From assembly GCF_037137075.1 (NCBI RefSeq), contig NZ_JBBBNV010000032.1, forward strand, positions 1 through 44,751: 44,751 bases of DNA, given 5' to 3'. Below the pieces are notes generated by a model. It saw nothing but the letters and a program-made list of their open reading frames with translations, made no database searches and was not told the DNA's origin. Both the position numbers and the translations under genes were made by a program. Position 1 is the stretch's first letter; each line of letters begins with the position of its first letter. Origin of the DNA: JBBBNV01 sp037137075 (GTDB lineage Bacteria; Bacillota; Bacilli; Paenibacillales; NBRC-103111). Positions 38,656 through 44,751 of the stretch are shown piece by piece.

Positions 38656-40878
38656 ATGTTTGACTGGCTGGGCTTCAAAAAAGGGCTGCCGTTATGGTGG
38701 TCGTACCGGTTAAATCGTCAATTGAAGGAAGATGTGGAGCACATATTTGAAAGTGTGGCGAGCACACGCAAGGAGCTGCTGGTGGAATGGGCGGAGGAGT
38801 ATTGGAGCCACCTGGATCGGCTGCTGCGGGATGCCTCGGATGCTTTGACGGAGCAATCGTTCTGGGACAGCTCAGGCCTGCCTGTCTGGGAGCGGCTCAG
38901 CGGAGCGGTCCGGCAGCGGGCGGCCGATTTCTCGGAGCTGTTCCTGCTCGATGCGTCGGGTCAGGTCGCCTTCTCGACCTATGCTCCGCATCAGGGGACA
39001 CGTTATGGCGTGGACGGGCCTTTTGCCGAAGGGCTTGCTTATGCCAGAGAAGCTCGTGAAGGACGGAAGTGCCTATTCGGCCCCTATGCGGATAAAGTGA
39101 CGCTGGACATCGGTCCAAGCACTTCTTCTTTTCATGATAAAATGACCCTGCTCTTTATTTGCCCGATTACGGACAAGGGAGAATGGAAGGGCGCGATCTG
39201 CGGGCGTGTGCCCAACGATGTTATCGGGGATTTGATTCAGCGTGAGTCCGGGCACGTTTATCCGGATTCGGGCGATAACTATATTTTTATGGCAGAGCCC
39301 AAGCTGCGCAAGCAGATTATGCCGGGAACGGCGCTGTCCCGCAGCCGCTTTGAGGATCGGACATTTACGCACGGGGAGAACCTGAAGGACGGCGTCACAA
39401 CGGATTGGGGAATGGTTACAGTCAAGGAGCATACGGAGTTGGAGCTGATGTTTACCGATCCGGCGACGGGCCAGCTTCATCCCGGGGTAGCGAGCACCAT
39501 TAAGAACGGGAGCAATCTGTTTGTCGAATTTCCGGGCTATTCGGATTACCGACATATTCCCGTTATCGGAAAAGGAGTTACCTTCCAGCTTCCGCATTGT
39601 CCTGATGGCTGGGGAATGATGTGCGAGGGAGATCTGGAGGAGGTATACCGTCTCCGCAGCATCGATTGGAAGGTGCGGCGCCTGCAGCTTCCGCTGATCT
39701 TCCTGTTCTGTATTCTTACGGTCGGGATGGTCATGCTGCTGATCAACAGCCAAATGCCTCCGCTAATCGCAGGCGCGCTCGTCGCATGCTTCAACGTGCT
39801 GTACGGCGTCGTCATCATTTCGGTTACGCACCGGAAGGGCACAGCGCCCGCTGTGCGAAGCCTGCGTGAAATTAACCGGTTTATCCGGATTAATGCGGAA
39901 GGCAAGGGCGATTTGACGCAGCGGCTGCAGACCGATCGCTTCGCGCCCGATGAGACCCGGGAGCTGGCCAAATGGATTAACAATATGAATGATTCACTCG
40001 AAGGCATCATGCTGAAGGTGAGGCAGGCTTCGGCCGACGTGCTTGCAAGCCAGCAGCGGCTTAATCAATCCACGGGCGCAACGATGCATTCAACAGAGCG
40101 GATGGGGGAAGAAATTAATGCGATGATCCGCAGTATCCGGAAGCAGCTGAAGGATATCGATATCGCCAAGGATGTAGTCGGAGAGATGAAGGATACGCTG
40201 CGCGTGCTGGAGGACAGGGCTTCTGAGCAAATTTCGGTCGCCCAAAGCGAAGTGGAGCGCATCGGGGACAAAATGGGCCAAATTTTCAGCAAAGTATCGG
40301 AAACGAACAAAACGATCCTGACCTTTATGGAGACCACCCGCCAAATCCGGGAGGTGCTGCAGGTTATCGACCAAATTTCGGCCCAGACGAACCTGCTGGC
40401 GCTGAATGCCTCGATTGAAGCGGCGCGGGTGGGCGAGCACGGCCGGGGCTTCGCAGTCGTTGCCGGTGAAATCCGCAAGCTGGCCGAGATCACCAAATCG
40501 TCGACCGAGCAAATCCATGGAACCGTGCAGCTCATTTATGAGAATGCGCAGGAGGCTGTCGTGTCGATGGAGGAAGGCACGCGTGTCGTGGAAGAAGGCA
40601 ACGAGCTGGTAGCCGCAGCTTCAGAGCTGCTGAACAGCGCCAATTCCGAGGATTCGCTCAAGACGCAGATCGTGGAAGAGGTAGTAGCCCTGATGGAGAA
40701 AATTGCGGCCGTCAGCATCGAGAATCGCCGTATTTCCACGGAGGTAGAGGGCAAGGTGCATGAGCTGCTTGTGGATATGGGCGGCGTGCGGCATACCTCC
40801 AACCATGTCGAAGCGATTACCGCCTTCCTGCAGCAGCTCGTGGGACAATTCCAGCTGCGTGATGCCCGGGAACGATAA
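38656..40878 (+). CDS. Methyl-accepting chemotaxis protein with N-terminal sensor before the membrane segments
   Basis: Chemoreceptor of 740 residues. There is no hydrophobic helix at the N-terminus; the first about 340 residues are soluble and include a Cache/GAF-like part (FLLDASGQVAFSTYAPHQGTRYG, CLFGPYADKVTLDIG, DKMTLLFICPITDKGEWKGAICGRV). Two helices follow (about 345-366 and 372-392), then a HAMP-like linker, coiled coils, and the signalling tip QISAQTNLLALNASIEAARVGEHGRGFAVVAGEIRKLAE (about 573-612), which contacts CheA/CheW. ATG 38656 follows GGAGGG; an in-frame GTG lies at 38641 on top of that site. The sensor would face the cytoplasm unless both helices orient unusually. Ligand unknown. 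Confidence 0.9.
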   Translation: MFDWLGFKKGLPLWWSYRLNRQLKEDVEHIFESVASTRKELLVEWAEEYWSHLDRLLRDASDALTEQSFWDSSGLPVWERLSGAVRQRAADFSELFLLDASGQVAFSTYAPHQGTRYGVDGPFAEGLAYAREAREGRKCLFGPYADKVTLDIGPSTSSFHDKMTLLFICPITDKGEWKGAICGRVPNDVIGDLIQRESGHVYPDSGDNYIFMAEPKLRKQIMPGTALSRSRFEDRTFTHGENLKDGVTTDWGMVTVKEHTELELMFTDPATGQLHPGVASTIKNGSNLFVEFPGYSDYRHIPVIGKGVTFQLPHCPDGWGMMCEGDLEEVYRLRSIDWKVRRLQLPLIFLFCILTVGMVMLLINSQMPPLIAGALVACFNVLYGVVIISVTHRKGTAPAVRSLREINRFIRINAEGKGDLTQRLQTDRFAPDETRELAKWINNMNDSLEGIMLKVRQASADVLASQQRLNQSTGATMHSTERMGEEINAMIRSIRKQLKDIDIAKDVVGEMKDTLRVLEDRASEQISVAQSEVERIGDKMGQIFSKVSETNKTILTFMETTRQIREVLQVIDQISAQTNLLALNASIEAARVGEHGRGFAVVAGEIRKLAEITKSSTEQIHGTVQLIYENAQEAVVSMEEGTRVVEEGNELVAAASELLNSANSEDSLKTQIVEEVVALMEKIAAVSIENRRISTEVEGKVHELLVDMGGVRHTSNHVEAITAFLQQLVGQFQLRDARER

Positions 40879-41051
40879 AAGCTGCAAGACTCAGAGGCTA
40901 TCCGCCGTGATGGCGGCAATTGAGCAAGTAGCGGGCCCAATGAGACGCCCGTCGCTGCGAAGCGCTTGGGCGTTGCCTCGGCATCGCGCAGAGCATGGCC
41001 GCTTGCTGTCTCGAATGAAAGACGGACTTGGGTCCAACTCCGTATAAACGT
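40879..41051. other. Spacer after the chemoreceptor gene
   Basis: GC-rich, no gene. It contains a small CCGCC/GGCGG palindrome near 40900 and no other structure that I can support; the terminator follows at 41052. Confidence 0.4.
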
Positions 41052-41106
41052 AAAAAAGACCTCCGGTCCCCCCTCGTAACAAGGTGGCGGCCTGGAGGTC
41101 TTTCAT
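41052..41106. terminator. Bidirectional terminator between chemoreceptor and aldo/keto reductase
   Basis: AAAGACCTCC pairs with GGAGGTCTTT. The A-run on the left becomes a T-tract for the reverse strand, and TTTCATTTCAT serves the forward strand. Confidence 0.75.
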
Positions 41107-41184
41107 TTCATGAGGTGCTTGCCCACAACGGCTGCAGGAATTGAAAGTTGTGGCTGCGCTGCATTAGCATTTCGGTTTGTCCGG

Positions 41185-42114
41185 TTAGCCGTCAATCCGC
41201 CGCAGCGCTTCCTGGCTGGCTTGGTCGATTTGCTGCAATTCCTCCGCGCTCAGGACAATGTCTGCGGCGGCGGCATTAGCCTCGAGATGGTGCAGGTTTT
41301 GCGTGCCGACAATAGCCGATGTGACGGCTTCCTGATGAATCAGCCAGCTAATCGCAATTTCCGAGACGGTAACCCCTTTTATGTCCGCAATGTTCTTCAT
41401 TGTATTCAGCAGATCGCTTGCCGCGTCCAGATGCTCCGGATAAAATAAGCGGCGAGCTTGACGGAAATCGTCTTCTGCGAGCTTTTTCCCGCCAAAGTGG
41501 AAGGCGCCGGTCAGGATGCCCTTGGCGATGGAGCTGTAGCTGGCAATGCCGATACCGTTCGCCAGGCAATAAGGAAGCACATCCTTCTCAATGCCGCGTT
41601 GCAGCAGGCTGTATTCCGGCTGAATAATGTCAATTTGCGCGTACTGCGCCGCTTCCTGCAGCTGCTCCAGAGAGAAGTTGGACACACCGATGGCACGGAT
41701 CAGCTTTTGCTCCTTCAATTTGTTGAAGGCGGAGAGCGTTTCCTTCACCGGAATGTCGAAGCTCGGCCAGTGAATATAGTAAATATCGATATAGTCCGTT
41801 TTCAGATTGGTCAGGCTCCGCTCCGCGGCACGAAGCACCTCATCCGGCTGAAGATGGGAACGGCTGACCTTGGAGGCGATGACGCAGCGGCTGCGTTCCC
41901 CTTCCAGCGCGGCTGCGAGCACCTGCTCGGAATGCCCTTCGCCGTAGCCTTCGGCGGTATCAAAAGTGGTGATGCCGAGCTCTAGCGCTTTGCGCACCGC
42001 CGCAATGTTGTTCTGATCGCTGGTAAACTCCCACGGGCCGCCGCCAAGCTCCCAGCAGCCGAAGGTCAGGGCGGAGAGGCGCAAGCCTGAATTTCCTACT
42101 GTTTTGTATTGCAC
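41185..42114 (-). CDS. Aldo/keto reductase
   Basis: NAD(P)H-dependent oxidoreductase with a TIM-barrel fold, 309 residues. The catalytic tetrad is visible: D52 and Y57 (TFDTAEGYGEG), K82 (VIASKVSRSH) and H115 (IDIYYIHWPS). IRAIGVSNFS and the C-terminal nucleotide-binding SAIVGTQNLHHLEAN are also typical. Start GTG 42114 is preferred: AAAGGA lies 9 nt before it and it gives the usual AKR beginning MQYKTVGNSGLRLS; ATG 42123 and GTG 42132 would sit on or before that site. Substrate unknown. Single gene, convergent with the chemoreceptor. Confidence 0.9.
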   Translation of the reverse strand: MQYKTVGNSGLRLSALTFGCWELGGGPWEFTSDQNNIAAVRKALELGITTFDTAEGYGEGHSEQVLAAALEGERSRCVIASKVSRSHLQPDEVLRAAERSLTNLKTDYIDIYYIHWPSFDIPVKETLSAFNKLKEQKLIRAIGVSNFSLEQLQEAAQYAQIDIIQPEYSLLQRGIEKDVLPYCLANGIGIASYSSIAKGILTGAFHFGGKKLAEDDFRQARRLFYPEHLDAASDLLNTMKNIADIKGVTVSEIAISWLIHQEAVTSAIVGTQNLHHLEANAAAADIVLSAEELQQIDQASQEALRRIDG

Positions 42115-42248
42115 CGCAAACATTCCTTTCACTATCGAAATGGTGTAGTCAGCTCTATTATACCTGAATTGCTGGACACGATTTCGTTTATTAAGGGATA
42201 ATAAAAAAAGAACAAGGAATTGTAAGTGATTAAAGGAGCCTGCCTTTT

Positions 42249-42782
42249 GTGAAAAAGCTTATCTTCATCGTACTGCTTTATTGTGCAGCCGCCGCTGTTT
42301 TTTGGTATTACCGTGTCCCGGTGACGGATTGGCTGCAGCAGGACAGCGCCCGGGAGCTGCCGCTGCTTATCCTGGCCGCAATTATAATCAGCTGTGTGCC
42401 CGTCATCCCTTATCCGGCTGTAGCCGGGGTGTTCGGCGCGAAATTCGGGCTATTGCCGGGCCTCGGATGGAGCACGGCCTGCTCGACAGTGGCGGCGATC
42501 GTGATGTACTTCGCCATACGCCGTTTTTTTCAAACCGAAGGCCGGGCCTTATTGGCCAGTACAAGGTGGACCGAGCAGTTCACCCGGCGGGTTGAACGTT
42601 ATCCGTTTTGGGCTGTCTTTCTGGCAAGGCTTATCCCGGTCATGCCGGCTCAGGCAGTGAACAGCTATGCTGCTGTTTGCCGCATACCAGCCGTGACATT
42701 TATCACCGCTACGCTGCTGGGTAAGCTGCCTGCATTAATCGTGTACACGCTAGCCGGAGACCGGCTGGGGCATTTATTATAA
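42249..42782 (+). CDS. TVP38/TMEM64-family (VTT domain) membrane protein
   Basis: 177-residue membrane protein of the DedA-like VTT superfamily. Hydrophobic segments at about 3-20, 38-60, 65-88 and 150-172; diagnostic blocks are CVPVIPYPAVAGVFGAKFGLLPGLGWSTACSTVAA and FWAVFLARLIPVMPAQAVNSYAAVCRIPAVTFITATLLGKLPALIVYTLAGD. Members handle lipid or small-molecule flipping; function here unknown. GTG 42249 follows AAAGGAG at a long but acceptable distance. Confidence 0.88.
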   Translation: MKKLIFIVLLYCAAAAVFWYYRVPVTDWLQQDSARELPLLILAAIIISCVPVIPYPAVAGVFGAKFGLLPGLGWSTACSTVAAIVMYFAIRRFFQTEGRALLASTRWTEQFTRRVERYPFWAVFLARLIPVMPAQAVNSYAAVCRIPAVTFITATLLGKLPALIVYTLAGDRLGHLL

Positions 42783-42795
42783 ATTCGAGATTGCA

Positions 42796-42831
42796 TTGAC
42801 TTTCCGATTTTGTTGTAACTATAATAGTTAC
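42796..42831 (+). promoter_or_regulatory. Promoter and operator of the MFS exporter gene
   Basis: TTGACT (42796-42801), 18-nt spacer, perfect TATAAT (42820-42825). The 17-nt palindrome GTAACTATAATAGTTAC (42815-42831) covers the -10 box, and CATGTT/AACATG forms a second inverted repeat just downstream (42831-42856). This is a typical place for a local repressor such as a MarR or TetR protein, which is not encoded next to it. Confidence 0.75.
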
Positions 42832-42889
42832 ATGTTAATTGGCATGGTTGAACATGCAGCAGCATGAGGGTAAACAGGAGGTTTAACGC

Positions 42890-44098
42890 ATGATCAGCTC
42901 TGAAGTGTCTGTTTCGGCACCTGCAAGCATACGCCGATTATGGGCGGTTTTTATTTTGGGCGGACTGTCCGCCTTCGGGCCGTTATGCCTGGATATGTAT
43001 TTGCCGGCTTTGCCGGTTTTGGCGGGCGACCTGCAAACAAGCGCATCCATGGCGCAGTTAAGCTTGACGGCTTGCCTGCTCGGGCTCTCTCTGGGCCAAT
43101 TGCTGGCGGGACCGCTCAGCGACGTCCGGGGACGTCGTGTTCCGCTTCTTGCCGGTCTGGTCGTTTACGCGGCCGTTTCCCTTATTTGCGCGTGGGCGCC
43201 CTCGGCATGGTCCTTCATCGCGCTCCGCTTCATTCAAGGTGCGGCCGGCGCGGCTGGTATCGTTATTTCCCGCGCCATTGTCCGTGATATGTATTCGGGA
43301 CCGGCGCTTACAAGTTTTTTTGCCATGCTGATGCTCGTTAATGGGGCTGCGCCGATTTTGGCGCCGATTATTGGAGGCCAGCTGCTCCAGTTTACGACCT
43401 GGCGGGGCGTATTTATTGTACTCGGCTTGTTCGGGATCGTCATGCTCGCCGCCGTATGGCTGGCCATGCCTGAAACGCTGCCGTCCGCAAGGCGCTCCAA
43501 GGGCGGTTTCTCCAATACCTTGACGACGTTCCGCACACTGCTTCGTGATCGGTTGTTTATCGGCTATGCCCTGACGCAGGGCTTCGTCACAGCAGCGATG
43601 TTTGCCTATATTTCCGGTTCTCCGTTCGTACTTCAGGACATTTACGGCGTTTCACCGCAGATGTTCAGTGTGTTCTTTGCGATCAACGGTCTGGGCATCA
43701 TTATTGCCGGACAAATCACGGGACGGCTGGCCGGGCGGGTGAATGATGCGAAGCTGTTTATTTCCGGTCTGTCCATTGCTGCGGCCGGCGGAATCGGGCT
43801 GCTGCTTGTCATTATAAGCGGAGGCTCCTTGGCGGCCGTCCTGATTCCTTTATTTTTTGTCGTGGCCAGTGTGGGGGTCGTTTCAACGGCAGGCTTCTCT
43901 CTGGCCATGCAGAAGCAGGGCCATCATGCGGGCAGCGCGTCGGCGCTGCTCGGTGTCCTGTCCTTTATATTCGGAGCGCTTGTCGCGCCGCTGGTCGGAA
44001 TTGGCGGGGGGACGACGGCGGTTCCGATGGGTCTCGTCATCGCGGCAAGCGAGCTGTGCGCGGTGCTTTGCTACCTGCTGCTCGTCCGGAGGAAATAA
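42890..44098 (+). CDS. Bcr/CflA-type multidrug efflux MFS transporter
   Basis: Proton-driven drug exporter of 402 residues with 12 hydrophobic helices. DHA1/Bcr marks: LSAFGPLCLDMYLPALPVLAGDLQTS in helix 1, LGLSLGQLLAGPLSDVRGRRVPLL (motif A) between helices 2 and 3, and RFIQGAAGAAGIVISRAIVRDMYSG (motif C-like) around helices 4-5. ATG 42890 follows CAGGAGG. Single-gene unit with its own promoter and terminator. Bicyclomycin, chloramphenicol or other substrates cannot be distinguished. Confidence 0.9.
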   Translation: MISSEVSVSAPASIRRLWAVFILGGLSAFGPLCLDMYLPALPVLAGDLQTSASMAQLSLTACLLGLSLGQLLAGPLSDVRGRRVPLLAGLVVYAAVSLICAWAPSAWSFIALRFIQGAAGAAGIVISRAIVRDMYSGPALTSFFAMLMLVNGAAPILAPIIGGQLLQFTTWRGVFIVLGLFGIVMLAAVWLAMPETLPSARRSKGGFSNTLTTFRTLLRDRLFIGYALTQGFVTAAMFAYISGSPFVLQDIYGVSPQMFSVFFAINGLGIIIAGQITGRLAGRVNDAKLFISGLSIAAAGGIGLLLVIISGGSLAAVLIPLFFVVASVGVVSTAGFSLAMQKQGHHAGSASALLGVLSFIFGALVAPLVGIGGGTTAVPMGLVIAASELCAVLCYLLLVRRK

Positions 44099-44586
44099 GC
44101 GGAGATCATTCGAATAAAGACACAATCGGGCCTCGTGCAGCCGTTCTGCCACGAACAAGCTCATCATCAACCGTTGAATCCAGCCGAAGGATCGGAAGGA
44201 AGCGGAAGCCGCAGCGGAATTATTATTTGCGGACGCTTCAGCTCTGTATCGTGAGGCACAATAACAACAGGCTGCCGGCGCAGGAAGCATCTTTTCTCCG
44301 CCGGCAGCCTTTGTTATGACGTCAAAGCCGACAATATGACGTTTTCCTGCAAAATTTTGCCCTTTCGATAGTCTGACTAGAAATGATATAATGAGGGCGT
44401 TTACACATTTTTAATATTTACAAAGAAAACCACTAGCGTTGCATAAAAAGTCGGCGGCATAGTTTTCGAATAATTCTGAACAAGGTTTTAGTTTTCATTA
44501 CCAAAAAGTCGATTGCCCACCAGAAGGTAGCTCTCTGTCCATTTGGTAAATTTATGTAGTTTCCCCTGAGTGACGGAAATACTAGC
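44099..44586. other. Intergenic region after the MFS gene
   Basis: It contains the MFS terminator (44270-44312), an extended -10 promoter-like element (TGATATAAT, 44384-44392, weak -35) and an A/T-rich stretch with AAAAAGTCGGC/AAAAAGTCGAT motifs at about 44446 and 44504. No forward gene follows the promoter inside the window. Confidence 0.5.
44270..44312 (+). terminator. Terminator after the MFS gene
   Basis: GGCTGCCGGCG (44270-44280) pairs perfectly with CGCCGGCAGCC (44299-44309), followed by TTTGTT. Confidence 0.8.
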
Positions 44587-44751
44587 TCACTGTTTCTTGC
44601 GCCTACCCGCTGATTTTCGACTAGGTTTACGGTGAATTCGTTCCATCCATTGATGCATCGGTTCCCATAATAGAATTTTAAGCCAACGATAAAGCTGAAG
44701 AATACTGTGATGTGTAGCGGTGTCCAGTTTCATAAGTACGAGCAGACAAAA
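44587..44751 (-). CDS. C-terminal end of an unidentified reverse-strand ORF (partial)
   Basis: An open frame of 54 codons enters from the right edge and stops at 44587. It ends in a strongly basic region (QWMERIHRKPSRKSAGRRKKQ) after a hydrophobic/aromatic part (LQLYRWLKILLWEPMHQWM). A basic tail like this occurs in transposases and other DNA-binding proteins, and the A/T-rich flank fits an element border, but no family can be named from this piece. Confidence 0.35.
   Translation of the reverse strand, partial: FCLLVLMKLDTATHHSILQLYRWLKILLWEPMHQWMERIHRKPSRKSAGRRKKQ

Noticed and set aside
1..44751. CRISPR array
   Set aside because: No regularly spaced repeats with unique spacers; the only tandem array (18454-18510) has no spacers.

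Overview
The window looks like chromosomal DNA of a Paenibacillus-type member of the Bacillales. The protein families point that way: YesMN-like two-component systems next to sugar ABC importers, NucB, a PBSX-type contractile tail cluster and a pectinesterase. So do the strong AGGAGG-type ribosome binding sites, frequent GTG/TTG starts, CcpA-type cre palindromes and a medium-high GC content.

Left part (1-13063): a NucB-like secreted nuclease, a lone TatA, and a carbohydrate uptake operon (sensor kinase, AraC-type response regulator, lipoprotein binding protein with a cre site in front, two MalF/MalG-type permeases). These are followed by an orphan beta-class DNA methyltransferase, a UvrD-family helicase with a C-terminal four-cysteine element, and a PH-like domain protein.

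Centre (13110-32529): a compact locus for a headless contractile phage tail, best read as a tailocin (R-type phage-tail-like bacteriocin). It opens with an ImmA-type protease and an XRE repressor facing left and a sigma-region-4/ArpU-like activator facing right. Between them lie six copies of a 16-bp palindrome that overlap divergent promoters. A candidate activator-dependent late promoter (two tandem 11-bp repeats, 15440-15461) precedes the tail genes: tail terminator, sheath, tube, an XkdN-type chaperone with a clear programmed -1 frameshift signal (A AAA AAC plus a stem 8 nt downstream), tape measure, LysM protein, XkdQ/R/S/T/U baseplate proteins, and two tail fibres that share an N-terminal adaptor but differ in their C-terminal halves. 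Small accessory proteins, a holin and a GH73 glucosaminidase follow. No terminase, portal, capsid, head-completion, integrase or replication gene is visible, yet every tail gene is open. Expected logic: repressor inactivation, activator synthesis, late transcription, tail assembly, lysis.

Right part (32530-44751): an isolated tRNA-Asp(GUC) with its own promoter and terminator, a FetAB-type ABC pair, an extremely acidic small protein with no Lys or Arg, a pectinesterase without signal peptide beside an orphan solute-binding lipoprotein under a cre-like palindrome, a chemotaxis receptor whose large sensor region precedes its membrane segments, an aldo/keto reductase, a TVP38/TMEM64-family membrane protein and a Bcr/CflA-type MFS exporter with a palindrome over its -10 box. 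The edge holds the end of an unidentified reverse-strand ORF. A 54-nt sequence occurs identically at 1128 and 15146, with an inverted partial copy near 11794. All functions are inferred by reading the sequence; no database search was run.
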